This document shows, piece by piece, positions 40,266 to 50,043 of a stretch of DNA of 64,000 bases. How positions within the stretch are numbered: position 1 is the first letter of the stretch; each line of letters begins with the position of its first letter. The notes beneath the pieces were generated by a model. It had not been told where the DNA came from. It saw only the letters and a program-made list of their open reading frames with translations, and made no database searches. The DNA is from an uncultured Eubacterium sp. (lineage in GTDB: Bacteria; Bacillota; Clostridia; Oscillospirales; Acutalibacteraceae). The stretch covers positions 1 through 64,000 of the forward strand of contig CALWHV010000017.1 of assembly GCA_944380545.1 (NCBI GenBank). Direction: 5' to 3'. The translations under genes and the position numbers were made by a program.

Positions 40266-42728
40266 ATGTACAGATTCAACAGCTTTACACAAAAGGCAAA
40301 CGATGTTTTGAACCTTGCCATTAAGGCCGCGGAGAATTACGGCCACACATATATCGGCACGGAGCATATGCTTATAGGCGTGCTCAAGGAAAACACCAGC
40401 TACGGCGCGCAGCTTCTTGCCGAAAAGGGCGTTACGCTCGACAAGATAGAGGAGCTTTTGAGGGACAGCGTCGGCGTAGGCGATCCGACCGCCCTCTCCC
40501 CCGCCGATTTCACGCCCACGGCAAAGCGCGTGCTTGAGGTAAGCTTTCAGCTTGCGCGCGGGATGAGAAATTCCTTTGTGGGCACGGAGCATCTGCTGCT
40601 TGCGCTGCTGCGCGAGAGCGATTCGGCAGCGGTTAAGCTGCTTTCCGCCTGCTCCGTTGACGCGCAGAGCTTTACGGAGGAGCTTGTTAACGACCTTGCG
40701 CGCCCGGAGGCGGAGTTCAGGGGCTCAAAGAGCGCAAAGCGCGGCAAGAGCAAAACGCCCACGCTTGACGAATTCGGCACTGACCTTACCGAAAAGGCAA
40801 GGGACGGCGGCATAGACCCCGTTATCGGCAGGGACAAGGAGATCGAAAGGGTTATCCAGATTCTTTCAAGGCGAACCAAGAACAACCCCTGCCTTATCGG
40901 CGAGCCGGGCGTCGGCAAGACCGCCATTGCCGAGGGGCTGGCGCTTAAGATCGTTAAGGACGAGGTGCCGGAGCTGCTTGCCGGCAAAAAGATAGTTGCG
41001 CTTGACCTGACCTCTATGGTTGCCGGAACAAAATACCGCGGCGACTTTGAGGAGCGCATCAAAAAGGCGATGGATGAGGTCAAGGCGGCAAAGGATGTTA
41101 TTCTTTTCATAGACGAGGTACACACGCTGATAGGCGCGGGCGCCGCCGAGGGCGCGGTTGACGCGGCAAACATCCTTAAGCCGGCTCTGGCGCGCGGCGA
41201 GATACAGGTTATCGGCGCCACCACGATAGACGAATACAGGAAAAACATTGAAAAGGACGCTGCGCTTGAAAGGCGTTTTCAATCCGTTATGGTGGGAGAG
41301 CCGACCGAGGAGGAGGCCGTTGAGATACTCAAGGGGCTTCGCGACAAATACGAGGCGCACCACAAGGTCAAGATATCCGACGAGGCGATAGAGAACGCCG
41401 TCAAGATGAGCTCGCGCTACATTGCGGACAGATTTCTGCCCGACAAGGCGATAGACCTTATCGACGAAGCCGCATCGCGTGTAAGGCTAAAGGCCTTTAC
41501 AGCCCCGCCCAATCTAAAAAGTATGGAGCAGGAGATAAAGCGGCTTGAGCAGGAAAAGGCGTCCGCCGTTAAGAGCCAGGATTTTGAGGCGGCAGCCAAG
41601 CTGAGGGACAAGCAGAAGAGCCTGCAGACGCTGCTTGACGAGGAAAAGGAAAAGTGGAAGAACCTCTCCGGCAAGGAAATCAAGGAGGTAACCACGCAGG
41701 ATATAGCGGATGTAGTGTCTGCCTGGAGCGGCATACCCGTAACGCAGCTTACCGAGGAGGAATCCGAAAGGCTGCTCAATATGGAAAAGATACTGCACGA
41801 GCGCATAGTGGGCCAGGACAAGGCTGTTTCAGCCGTTGCGCGTGCGATAAGGCGCGGCAGAGTGGGCATCAAGAACCCCAACAGACCGCTCGGCTCGTTC
41901 ATCTTTCTGGGCCCCACGGGCGTTGGCAAAACAGAGCTTTGCCGCGCGCTTGCCGAGGCTATGTTCGGCTCAGAGGACGCGATAATCAAGCTTGATATGA
42001 GCGAATATATGGAAAAGCACACCGTTTCAAAGCTCATCGGCTCGCCTCCCGGATATGTGGGCTTTGACGAGGGCGGCCAGCTTACGGAAAAAATAAGAAG
42101 GAAGCCATACTCCGTTGTGCTTTTCGACGAGATTGAAAAGGCGCACCCCGATGTGTTCAATATGCTTTTGCAGATACTGGAAGACGGCGTGCTGACGGAT
42201 TCAAAGGGCAGAAAGGTATCGTTTAAAAACGCCGTTATCATAATGACCTCCAATGTTGGCGCGTCAAAGATAACGAACGGCGCAAAATCACTCGGCTTCG
42301 GCGAGAACGGCGATGTTAACAGAAGCATCGAGGAGCTTGTGACGGACGATCTTAAAAAGACCTTTAAGCCTGAATTCCTGAACAGGATAGACGAGATAAT
42401 CGTTTTCAACCGCCTGCAAAAGGACGACATCAAGGAAATCGCAAAGCGTATGCTCAAAACGCTTGACAAGCGCCTTGCCGAAATGGACATCACCCTTTCG
42501 TTTACGGACAGGGCGATAAGCGCGATAGCCGACGCGGGCTTTGACGATGTTTACGGTGCAAGGCCCCTGAGGCGCGCTATACAGCAGAAGATAGAGGACC
42601 CGCTTTCCGAGCTGATGCTTGAAAAGAAGATATTGCCGGGCGGCAGCTATACCGCAGATTACGGCGATTCGGGCTTCACCTTTGAAAGCGCAAATAAGAG
42701 CGAAGCGTCAGCAGAAGGCGGCGAATAA
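40266..42728 (+). CDS. clpC: ATP-dependent Clp protease ATP-binding subunit ClpC
   Basis: 820 residues from the ATG at 40266, with AGGAGG 7 nt upstream; the ATG at 40260 overlaps it. Order of parts: double Clp N-domain (about 1-140), AAA-1 with Walker A GEPGVGKT, a middle region containing the coiled-coil and UVR segment VKSQDFEAAAKLRDKQK (about 435-455), and AAA-2 with GPTGVGKT. ClpC unfolds arginine-phosphorylated or adaptor-bound proteins and feeds ClpP. The P-loop-binding IGF-like motif is probably the KSLGFG segment. The operon ends at two tandem terminators. Confidence 0.97.
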   Translation: MYRFNSFTQKANDVLNLAIKAAENYGHTYIGTEHMLIGVLKENTSYGAQLLAEKGVTLDKIEELLRDSVGVGDPTALSPADFTPTAKRVLEVSFQLARGMRNSFVGTEHLLLALLRESDSAAVKLLSACSVDAQSFTEELVNDLARPEAEFRGSKSAKRGKSKTPTLDEFGTDLTEKARDGGIDPVIGRDKEIERVIQILSRRTKNNPCLIGEPGVGKTAIAEGLALKIVKDEVPELLAGKKIVALDLTSMVAGTKYRGDFEERIKKAMDEVKAAKDVILFIDEVHTLIGAGAAEGAVDAANILKPALARGEIQVIGATTIDEYRKNIEKDAALERRFQSVMVGEPTEEEAVEILKGLRDKYEAHHKVKISDEAIENAVKMSSRYIADRFLPDKAIDLIDEAASRVRLKAFTAPPNLKSMEQEIKRLEQEKASAVKSQDFEAAAKLRDKQKSLQTLLDEEKEKWKNLSGKEIKEVTTQDIADVVSAWSGIPVTQLTEEESERLLNMEKILHERIVGQDKAVSAVARAIRRGRVGIKNPNRPLGSFIFLGPTGVGKTELCRALAEAMFGSEDAIIKLDMSEYMEKHTVSKLIGSPPGYVGFDEGGQLTEKIRRKPYSVVLFDEIEKAHPDVFNMLLQILEDGVLTDSKGRKVSFKNAVIIMTSNVGASKITNGAKSLGFGENGDVNRSIEELVTDDLKKTFKPEFLNRIDEIIVFNRLQKDDIKEIAKRMLKTLDKRLAEMDITLSFTDRAISAIADAGFDDVYGARPLRRAIQQKIEDPLSELMLEKKILPGGSYTADYGDSGFTFESANKSEASAEGGE

Positions 42729-42731
42729 CGC

Positions 42732-42776
42732 AGGGCTTGTGTAAAGTGTATCAGCTTTACACAAGCCTTTTTATTT
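42732..42776 (+). terminator. clpC operon terminator
   Basis: Perfect 13-bp stem (42734-42746 with 42755-42767) followed by TTTTTATTT. Confidence 0.92.
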
Positions 42777-42818
42777 ATTAAGCGACTAAAAAGACGCGTA
42801 TTAAGACATTGGCTGAGG

Positions 42819-42872
42819 GCCGCATATTTGTAAAGCTGCTATACTTTACAGATGTGCGGCTTTTCTTTTTTA
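42819..42872 (+). terminator. Second tandem terminator after clpC
   Basis: 17-nt arms (42819-42835 with 42844-42860) pair with two mismatches, followed by a T-rich run. Shares the TGTAAAG/CTTTACA core with the first terminator. Confidence 0.85.
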
Positions 42873-43149
42873 TAATTATCCCGTGCAAAGCGGTTATAAA
42901 TTTTACATTTGCTGTCAACACTCTCTGCAAAGCTGCCCGCAATAAATTTCAGCGCGCGGCGCAGAAGTTTTGACATATTTTTCCCGCCGCGGCATATATA
43001 ATTTGTTTTACGATATTCGTTTATTTTGATTAAATCCCGAAATTTTCCATACAATAACAGTAATTTCTGAACAAACTAATTGTAAACGCGGCGCGGCTTT
43101 TTTAATCAAAGCCGAAAGCGAGTGTTAAACGATAAAGGAGGAAGCGCCG
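42873..43149. other. Intergenic region before the sugar operon
   Basis: No gene seen; a 71-codon open frame on the minus strand looks non-coding. It contains an isolated TTGACA at 42974 with a poor -10 spacing and the sugar-operon promoter below. The RBS AAGGAGG precedes 43150. Confidence 0.5.
43026..43055 (+). promoter_or_regulatory. Candidate promoter of the sugar operon
   Basis: TTGATT (43026-43031), 18-nt spacer, TACAAT (43050-43055). The leader would be about 88 nt. Confidence 0.5.
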
Positions 43150-44181
43150 ATGCTTAACGCGGGCATAATCGGCTGCGGCAAGATAGCGCAGACAAGGCAC
43201 ATTCCGGAATACCTTGCAAATCCCCGCTGCAAAATAGCGGGCTATTACGATTTTAATACGCAGCGTGCGCGGGAGCTTGCGGAAAGATTCGGCGGGTGCG
43301 CTTACGGCTCGCTTGAGGAGCTGCTTGCAAACGATGGAATCGACGCCGTTTCCGTTTGCACATCAAACGACACGCACGCCGACATCGCCGTTAAAGCGCT
43401 TGAAGCGGGAAAGCATGTGCTTTGCGAAAAGCCGATGGCAACGAATCTTGCCGACTGCGAAAGGATGCAGGCGGCCGCAGAAAAGAGCGGCAGGCAGCTT
43501 ATGATAGGGATGAACCAGCGCCTTGCGGGGGCGCATATAAAGGCAAAGCAGCTTATCGACGCAGGCGAGATAGGCAGAATAATAACATTCAAGACCTTTT
43601 TCGGCCACAGCGGACCGGAGACCTGGAGCATCGACCCCGGAACGGACAGTTGGTTTTTTGACAAAAGGAAGGCGGCTATGGGAGCGCTTGCCGACCTTGG
43701 AGTGCACAAGACGGATCTGATTCAGTTTTTGACCGGCAAAAGGATAACAGAGGTCACGGCAAGGCTGGCTACGATAGACAAGAGATATGCAAACGGCGAG
43801 CTTATCGGAGTTGACGACAACGCGTTTTGCATCTACCGCCTTGAAGACGGAGCGACAGGCACGATGTGCGCAAGCTGGACAAATTACGGTGCGGAGGACA
43901 ATTCCACCGTTATCTGCGGCGCAAAGGGCGTTATGCGGATATATGACGACCCCGATCATTCCATAACGATAACGCTTAAAAGCGGCGAACGCGTCCTTTA
44001 CGATATAGACAGGATACAGACGAACGACAGCCAGACGAAATCCGGCATCATAGATATGTTTGCCGAGGCTGTTGAAGCGGGCGTTGAGCCGCCGATCTCC
44101 GCCGCAAGCGTTCTGCCGGCGATGCGCGCTGTTTTTGCGGCGATAAAATCCTCCGAGACGGGCAGGACGATAATTTTATAA
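43150..44181 (+). CDS. Gfo/Idh/MocA family NAD(P)-dependent oxidoreductase
   Basis: 343 residues. The Rossmann motif GIIGCGKIAQTRH is at the very start, CEKPMATN carries the catalytic Lys of the family (EKP), and DLGVHKTDL is the active-site His motif. The family oxidises a ring hydroxyl of sugars or inositols. First gene of a five-gene operon with a TIM-barrel isomerase and a CUT2 sugar importer, so it most likely attacks the imported sugar or cyclitol. RBS AAGGAGG 8 nt before the ATG. Confidence 0.9.
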   Translation: MLNAGIIGCGKIAQTRHIPEYLANPRCKIAGYYDFNTQRARELAERFGGCAYGSLEELLANDGIDAVSVCTSNDTHADIAVKALEAGKHVLCEKPMATNLADCERMQAAAEKSGRQLMIGMNQRLAGAHIKAKQLIDAGEIGRIITFKTFFGHSGPETWSIDPGTDSWFFDKRKAAMGALADLGVHKTDLIQFLTGKRITEVTARLATIDKRYANGELIGVDDNAFCIYRLEDGATGTMCASWTNYGAEDNSTVICGAKGVMRIYDDPDHSITITLKSGERVLYDIDRIQTNDSQTKSGIIDMFAEAVEAGVEPPISAASVLPAMRAVFAAIKSSETGRTIIL

Positions 44182-44215
44182 AACCGCGTCAGGCGCGGGA
44201 AAGGCTGTGATATAT

Positions 44216-45130
44216 ATGAAGCTTGGGCTTTTGAGCTCTATCCTTGACGGCTTCGCCTTTGAAGAGGCGATAGATTTTGCCGCGGCGCAGGGATTCAGCT
44301 GCGTTGAGCTTGCCGCCTGGAAAAAGGAAAAGGCAAAAAGGCGGTACGCCGGTGTTTCCCATATTGACGCCGAGAGGCTTACGCAGGAAAAAGCGAAATA
44401 CATCCTTGACTACTGTTCAATGCGCGGAGTTGAGCTTTCATCGCTTGCCTACTACCCCAACCCGCTTGACCCCGACCCCGAAGAAAGAGAAGCCGCCGTG
44501 CGCCATCTTATGAGCGTGATAGACGCCTCCGCGCGGCTGGGAGTAAATATGGTTACCACCTTTATAGGCAGGGATCAGTATAAAACGGCGGACGAAAATC
44601 TTAAAGAGGCTGAAAAGGTGTGGAAGCCGATAATGGCTCACGCCGAGAAGGCGGGCGTTCGGGTGGCGATTGAAAACTGCCCGATGCTGTTCGGACCCGA
44701 CCAATGGCCCGGCGGTCAGAACATTATGACCACGCCGCAATTATGGCGCAGAGTGCTTGACGCCGTTGGCAGCGATATGCTGGGAATAAATTTCGACCCG
44801 TCGCACTTCGTTTGGCAGATGCTGGATTACATTGCGCCGGTCTACGAATTTAAAGACAGGATATTCCATGTGCATATCAAGGATATAAAGCTGTATCCCG
44901 AAAAGCTGAAAAGAGCCGGAACTATGGCGTACCCGCTTGAATATATGCAGCCGAAGCTTCCGGGGCTGGGCGATGTTGACTGGTCTGCCTTTATAAGCGC
45001 GCTGACCGATACGGGCTATGATTCCTTTGCCTGCATCGAGGTTGAGGACAGGGCGTTTGAAGCGAGCAGAGAGAGGATTGAGCAGAGCATAATCCTTTCA
45101 AAGCGGTATATCGAGCAATTCATCATATGA
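44216..45130 (+). CDS. Sugar phosphate isomerase/epimerase (AP-endonuclease 2-like TIM barrel)
   Basis: 304 residues from the ATG at 44216 (AAAGG 11 nt upstream; GTG at 44207 is too close). The family features are the opening KLGLLSSILDG, GFSCVELAAWKKE, the metal-ligand segments IENCPM and FDPSHFVW, HVHIKD and the closing IEVEDRAF. Members include IolE, Hyi and tagatose/rhamnose-type epimerases; with a Gfo/Idh dehydrogenase they isomerise oxidised sugars. It starts 34 nt after that gene and is followed by the binding-protein gene. Confidence 0.85.
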   Translation: MKLGLLSSILDGFAFEEAIDFAAAQGFSCVELAAWKKEKAKRRYAGVSHIDAERLTQEKAKYILDYCSMRGVELSSLAYYPNPLDPDPEEREAAVRHLMSVIDASARLGVNMVTTFIGRDQYKTADENLKEAEKVWKPIMAHAEKAGVRVAIENCPMLFGPDQWPGGQNIMTTPQLWRRVLDAVGSDMLGINFDPSHFVWQMLDYIAPVYEFKDRIFHVHIKDIKLYPEKLKRAGTMAYPLEYMQPKLPGLGDVDWSAFISALTDTGYDSFACIEVEDRAFEASRERIEQSIILSKRYIEQFII

Positions 45131-45184
45131 TATATGCGTAATTAAATTACGAATATATAAAATCAATTCTACGGAGGGAAAAAT

Positions 45185-46276
45185 ATGAAGATCAAAAAAA
45201 TACTCGCCGTGCTTCTTGCGGTGCTGACGGTAGCAGCCTGCTTTGCAGCCTGCTCAAAGGGAGACGGCGGGGAGCAGCAGGACGGCGGAGCCGCTGCCGA
45301 AAACGCGCACATCTACATCCTGACTGCGGCTGAGGACCACGGCTGGACAGGCTCGGTTGCCACCTTTGCCAAGGAAAAGGCCAAGGAGGTAAACGCCGCG
45401 GGCAAATACACGGCGGAGGTTATCACCGCCGCGAACGCAGCCGACCAAATCACCAAGGTTGAGGACATCATTGCAAAGGGCGAAAAGAACATTGCGGTGG
45501 TCATTCAGCCGATGGACGACACGGTGCAGTCCGCAATCCAGTCGCTTGCCGACGCAGGCATCCCCTATGTTGCGTTTGACCGCATCATAGACGCTGTTTC
45601 CGCCTCTGCCGTTTCAAATGTAAAGGGCGACAACGAGGGCATAGGCGCCGGCGCGGCAGCCTACTTTGTTGAAAACGGGCTTGAGCCGGGCGACAGCGTT
45701 TATGTTTACGAGGGCGACACCTCCTCTGTTACCACGCTTCGCAACAGCGGCTTCACAAAATATCTTACGGGCGAGCTTGCTTTCGGCGGGCAGACGATAG
45801 CCGAGGACAAGAAGTGGAGCGAGGACGACCTTAACGCCATAACCTATTCGGGAGCGATGAACTGGAGCAGGAGCGACACCAAAACCTCCTTTGAGACGCT
45901 TATGGGCGACGCGAACAATGCAAAAATCAAATGGTTTTACGCGCAGGACGACGAGCTTACCATGGGTATTCTTGAGGCGCTTCAGGGCGGCGGCATAGCC
46001 GAATCCACCAAGGCGGCGTTTCTTGAAAACAAGCCGTTTATCACCGGCTGCGGCGGACTTGAGGAGCTTTACGCGGTGCTGCGCGGCGAGAGCTACGCGG
46101 ATATTGCGCAAAAATGCGGCGGCATTATGTCCGTAACCTACTCGCCGTCTATGATTCAAACCGCCGTTCAGGATATGGTGGACCACCTTGACGGCAAAAC
46201 GGTAACGCAGGACCATATCATTGCCTGTGAAAATGTAACTCCCGAAAATGTGAGCGAATACAAGTCGTTCAGCTGA
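45185..46276 (+). CDS. Sugar ABC transporter substrate-binding lipoprotein (MglB/RbsB type)
   Basis: 363 residues. A lipoprotein signal (KIKKILAVLLAVLTVAAC, lipobox Cys19, with a second AAC at 23) anchors it outside the membrane. The type I periplasmic-binding-protein fold is shown by GWTGSVATFAKEKAKEV, IIAKGEKNIAVVIQPMDD and GIPYVAFDRIID. The family binds galactose, ribose, xylose or inositol and delivers it to the CUT2-type membrane complex coded next. A GGAGGG lies 8 nt upstream of the ATG. Confidence 0.9.
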   Translation: MKIKKILAVLLAVLTVAACFAACSKGDGGEQQDGGAAAENAHIYILTAAEDHGWTGSVATFAKEKAKEVNAAGKYTAEVITAANAADQITKVEDIIAKGEKNIAVVIQPMDDTVQSAIQSLADAGIPYVAFDRIIDAVSASAVSNVKGDNEGIGAGAAAYFVENGLEPGDSVYVYEGDTSSVTTLRNSGFTKYLTGELAFGGQTIAEDKKWSEDDLNAITYSGAMNWSRSDTKTSFETLMGDANNAKIKWFYAQDDELTMGILEALQGGGIAESTKAAFLENKPFITGCGGLEELYAVLRGESYADIAQKCGGIMSVTYSPSMIQTAVQDMVDHLDGKTVTQDHIIACENVTPENVSEYKSFS

Positions 46277-46368
46277 TGAACGCCCCCGTCGTACGGGCGG
46301 ATGAATAATTCACCGGCGCAAGGGGCCGAAACCGCCCTTTGCGCCGAAGCAAAAGAGGGAATAAAACG

Positions 46369-47859
46369 ATGCTTCTGGAAATGAAAGATATTCGCAAATC
46401 CTTTAACGGCGTTGAGGTGCTGCACGGCGTGCGGCTCTCCGTGAACGCCGGCGAGGTGCACGCCCTTTTGGGTGAAAACGGCGCGGGCAAATCAACGCTG
46501 ATGAATCTTCTGACAGGCGTTTTCCCGCGGGACGGCGGCGAGATCGTTTTTGACGGAAAGCGAATCGAGCGCATTTCCGTGCGTGAAAGCGAGCATATGG
46601 GCATAGCCTTTGTGCACCAGGAGCTGAATCTTTTTAACGACCTTAAGGTTTACGAAAACATATTTTTAAACAGGGAATACAAAAACCGGCTCGGCTTTCT
46701 TGACAAAAAAAGGATGAAGCGCGAAACACACGAGCTGTTTGAACGGCTGGGGGTGGATATTGACCCGAACGAGCTGGTCAGCGAGCTTAAAACGAGCAAA
46801 AAGCAGCTGTTAGAGATAGCAAAGGCGCTGTTTTTTGACGCAAAGCTGCTTATTTTGGACGAGCCGACCACCTCGCTTGCAAACGATGAAACCGAGCATC
46901 TGTTCGGCCTTATCCGCGCGCTGAAGAAAAACGGCACTTCGTTTATATTCATCAGCCACAAGATGCCGGAGATTTTTGAGATTGCGGACAGGTACACCGT
47001 TTTCAGGAACGGCAGCTTTATCTGCGACGGCGATATAAGCGCCGCCACGCCGCACGAGATAACGAAAAAGATGGTGGGCGAAAAATACAGCGCCGAGGAT
47101 GTTTACACCCCGCGCAGCTTTGCGGGCACGGCGCTTAAAACGCACCGCCTTTGCGCAAACGGCTTTCGGGATGTGACGCTTGAGGTGAAAAAGGGCCAGG
47201 TTATGGGACTTACGGGGCTTCAGGGCTGCGGCTCAAGCGAATTTTTGCAATGCGTTTTCGGAGCGGGCGAAAGCTATTCCGGCACGATAACCGTCAATTC
47301 AAAGCCTCTTCACAAAAACAGCGTGCACGAGGCGATGAAAAACAAAATTGCGATGCTGCCGGCAAACAGGAAGGAAAATTCCGTTTTGCCCGATATGACT
47401 ATACTTGAAAACATGTATATAAGCGAGCATACGCTTTCAGGCAGACGCCCGCTGATAAACAGGAAAAAGGAAGCTAAAAAATACGCCGAGCGAAAGCGCG
47501 AGCTTCAAATCAAGGCAAATTCGGAGAACGACGCGATAACGGCGCTCAGCGGCGGAAACCAGCAAAAGATATTCATTGCGCGGTGGCTAAACACAAATGC
47601 AGATATACTGCTGCTCGACAACCCCACCCAGGGCATAGATGTGGGCGCCAAGGCTGAGATATACAGGCTGATACTGAAGCTTGCCGAGGAGGGCAAGACG
47701 ATAATCATAAACACGCTTGAGATACCGGAGCTTCAAAAGGTTGCCGACAGGTGCGCCGTGTTTTACGGCGGCAGGATAGTGAAGCTGCTGGAGCACGATG
47801 AAATAGACGAAGAAAAAGTGATGATGTACTCTACCGGTACATTCAGGGAGGCATTGTGA
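46369..47859 (+). CDS. Sugar ABC transporter ATP-binding protein (RbsA/MglA type)
   Basis: 496 residues from the ATG at 46369 (GAGGG about 10 nt upstream; ATG 46339 has no site). Two nucleotide-binding domains: the first has a full Walker A GENGAGKST but an unusual signature (LKTSKKQLLEIAKAL); the second has a degenerate Walker A (GLQGCGSSEFL) with a normal LSGGNQQK signature. This asymmetry is usual for CUT2 ATPases such as RbsA. It drives uptake through the permease that overlaps its stop by one base. Confidence 0.92.
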   Translation: MLLEMKDIRKSFNGVEVLHGVRLSVNAGEVHALLGENGAGKSTLMNLLTGVFPRDGGEIVFDGKRIERISVRESEHMGIAFVHQELNLFNDLKVYENIFLNREYKNRLGFLDKKRMKRETHELFERLGVDIDPNELVSELKTSKKQLLEIAKALFFDAKLLILDEPTTSLANDETEHLFGLIRALKKNGTSFIFISHKMPEIFEIADRYTVFRNGSFICDGDISAATPHEITKKMVGEKYSAEDVYTPRSFAGTALKTHRLCANGFRDVTLEVKKGQVMGLTGLQGCGSSEFLQCVFGAGESYSGTITVNSKPLHKNSVHEAMKNKIAMLPANRKENSVLPDMTILENMYISEHTLSGRRPLINRKKEAKKYAERKRELQIKANSENDAITALSGGNQQKIFIARWLNTNADILLLDNPTQGIDVGAKAEIYRLILKLAEEGKTIIINTLEIPELQKVADRCAVFYGGRIVKLLEHDEIDEEKVMMYSTGTFREAL

Positions 47860-48932
47860 TGAACGCTCAAAGAGCCGAAAGGCCGCGCAAAATCCAGATT
47901 GGCGCCGTTATATCGCAATACAGCTATATAATAGTTTTTATAGCCATATTTGCGCTCTATGCGCTGACGAGCCGCGGCGGGCTTACCTGGAGCGGCGTTA
48001 TGAACATCTTTCGCCATTCAACGATAATAGGCATAATAGGCATAGGAATGGGGCTTGTGTGCCTTACTGGCGAGATAGACCTTTCGGTTGGCTCTATGCT
48101 TGCGATGGTGAGCGGCTTTTCCGTTATGGTGTTCAACACAACGAACAACGCAATACTGACGCTGCTGTTTTCCGTTGCCTTCGGCGCGGCGCTGGGGCTG
48201 CTCAACGGCGTGCTGGTGGGCGCGGTGAAGATGCCCGCCTTTATCGTTACGCTTGCAACGATGCTTATATTCAGATCGTTTACCCAATATCTGTGCCAGC
48301 ATATTGACAAAAAGCTTATAGGCGGCGGCAGCTCTGTTTACAAGATAGCGTCCGAGCTAAGCTCCTATCAGGACCTGTACCGATTCGGAAACGGCAGAAT
48401 AGCCACGGTGCCTACCGTTGGGATAATCCTTATTATTATGACGGCGCTTTTTGTGTTTATCTCAACGGCCACAAAATACGGCAAAAAGATCTACGCCTCC
48501 GGCAGCAACGCCAAAGCGGCTGCGCTTGCCGGCATAAATGTTGAGCTGATAAAGGTGAGCGTTTTCGTTATCACCGGCATAATGGTGGGCATAGGCTCGT
48601 TTTTGTGGATAGCGATGAACGGCTCCTCCGACCCCGCGACGACCGGCTCAAGCTATGAGATGTACGCCATTGCGGCTGTTGTGCTGGGCGGCATTGCGAT
48701 GACGGGCGGCAGGGGCAGCATACTCGGCGTATTCTTCGGCGCGCTGAGCTACACCGTTATAGACAAGATAATCGTTGCGCTGAAGATGGATTCGCTTATA
48801 AACGACACGATAAAGGGCATTATTCTTATCGTGGTTATCCTTATACAGGTTGCCGGCCCACAGATAAAGGAACGCGCGCAGCAGATGAGGCTGCAAAGGC
48901 AGTTTAAAAGCGAGCAGAGAAAGCCTCAATAA
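47859..48932 (+). CDS. Sugar ABC transporter permease (RbsC/MglC type)
   Basis: 357 residues from the ATG at 47859, with GGGAGG 7 nt upstream; GTG 47856 gives a 4-nt overlap alternative. About ten membrane helices; the family segments GIGMGLVCLTGEIDLSVGSM and GIAMTGGRGSILGVFFGAL are typical of BPD_transp_2 permeases, including the EAA-like loop. It forms the membrane channel of the importer. The basic C-terminal tail (QQMRLQRQFKSEQRK) is cytoplasmic. Last gene of the operon, followed by a strong terminator. Confidence 0.92.
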   Translation: MNAQRAERPRKIQIGAVISQYSYIIVFIAIFALYALTSRGGLTWSGVMNIFRHSTIIGIIGIGMGLVCLTGEIDLSVGSMLAMVSGFSVMVFNTTNNAILTLLFSVAFGAALGLLNGVLVGAVKMPAFIVTLATMLIFRSFTQYLCQHIDKKLIGGGSSVYKIASELSSYQDLYRFGNGRIATVPTVGIILIIMTALFVFISTATKYGKKIYASGSNAKAAALAGINVELIKVSVFVITGIMVGIGSFLWIAMNGSSDPATTGSSYEMYAIAAVVLGGIAMTGGRGSILGVFFGALSYTVIDKIIVALKMDSLINDTIKGIILIVVILIQVAGPQIKERAQQMRLQRQFKSEQRKPQ

Positions 48933-48937
48933 AGCAA

Positions 48938-48971
48938 TAAAAAGAGAGCCTTAGTCAGGCTCTCTTTTTTG
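48938..48971. terminator. Bidirectional terminator, sugar operon and hisC
   Basis: A-run, stem AGAGAGCCT/AGGCTCTCT with a 5-nt loop, then TTTTTT. Confidence 0.92.
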
Positions 48972-48981
48972 CTGCGGCTGC

Positions 48982-50043
48982 TTATTTTATTTCAAGGAAC
49001 TCGCGCGTTTTGAGCAAAAGCGCGTTCATCTCATCGTCCGTGCCCACGGTTATGCGCACGAATTTATTTATTACGGGCTTGTCAAAATATCTTATGAATA
49101 TCTTTTGCGCCTTGAGAAATTCAAAATATTCACGCATATTTTTTTCGGGGTGCGTTGCCATCAGGAAATTGGTTTGCGAATCAAGCACCTCAAAACCCAG
49201 CTCCTCAAGCGCCGCCTTTGTTTTTAAGCGCGTTGCGATTATCTTTTGCACCGTTTCGTTAAAATACGCCGTGTCGCGCATCGCAGCCGCGCCCGCCGCC
49301 ATCGCGGCGCTGTTTACCGTGTAGCTGTTATATGAATTTTTGACCGCCTCAAGCGCGCCTGTAAGCTTTTTTGAGCCTATGGCGTAGCCGAGCCTCATTC
49401 CGGCAAGGCTGCGGCTTTTTGAAAATGTGGCGGTGACGAGCAGGTTTTCATATTTTTGGGTGAGCCCCGCCGAGGAAAAGCCGCCGAAATCAACATACGC
49501 CTCGTCTATTATAACCACGCCGCCCTGATTTTTGCGCAGGATGCTTTCAACAAATTCCGCGCCCTCTCCGAGCGAGGTGGGGGCGTTGGGATTCGGGATC
49601 ACCACTCCACCGTTTTCCTTAGCGTAATCATCGGCGCAAATGCGAAAATCGCCGCCGACGGGAACGGTTTTGAACGGTATGCCGAAAAGGCGGCACCACA
49701 CGGGATAAAAGCTGTATGTTATATCCGGGAAAAGCACGGGCTTTTCGCCGTTGAAAAACGCCTGAAAGGCGAGCGCCAGCACATCGTCCGACCCGTTGCC
49801 TACAAATACATTTTCCCTTTCAACGCCGTAAAAGGCGGCTATAGCATCCTTGAGCTTTGCGGCGTTTGCGTCGGGATAAAGGCGAAGGGAATCAAAATCG
49901 AGCTCCCTGAGCGCTTTTTTTACCATAGGCGACGGCGGATAAGGGTTTTCGTTTGCATTGAGCTTGATTATGCCCTTTTCGGCGCTTTGCTCGCCGGGGA
50001 CATACGGCTCAATATCTTTTATATTATCTGTCCAGCTTCCCAT
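48982..50043 (-). CDS. hisC: Histidinol-phosphate aminotransferase
   Basis: 353 residues, a fold-type I aminotransferase. Opening YVPGEQSAEKGIIKLNANENP is characteristic of HisC/Cobalamin-type aminotransferases; DEAYVDFGG contains the Asp that touches PLP, and the Schiff-base Lys lies in ATFSKSRSLAGMRLGY. It transfers the amino group from glutamate to imidazole-acetol phosphate. No other his gene is in the window, so this paralogue could instead serve tyrosine, phenylalanine or cobalamin synthesis (CobD). Convergent with the sugar operon. Confidence 0.88.
   Translation of the reverse strand: MGSWTDNIKDIEPYVPGEQSAEKGIIKLNANENPYPPSPMVKKALRELDFDSLRLYPDANAAKLKDAIAAFYGVERENVFVGNGSDDVLALAFQAFFNGEKPVLFPDITYSFYPVWCRLFGIPFKTVPVGGDFRICADDYAKENGGVVIPNPNAPTSLGEGAEFVESILRKNQGGVVIIDEAYVDFGGFSSAGLTQKYENLLVTATFSKSRSLAGMRLGYAIGSKKLTGALEAVKNSYNSYTVNSAAMAAGAAAMRDTAYFNETVQKIIATRLKTKAALEELGFEVLDSQTNFLMATHPEKNMREYFEFLKAQKIFIRYFDKPVINKFVRITVGTDDEMNALLLKTREFLEIK

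Noticed and set aside
42971..43000. TTGACA with TATATAAT-like sequence as sugar-operon promoter
   Set aside because: Spacing of 19-21 nt is outside the usual range; the 43026-43055 pair fits better.
42839..43054. 71-codon minus-strand frame between clpC and the sugar operon
   Set aside because: Overlaps the second terminator and a promoter, no RBS, no recognisable product.
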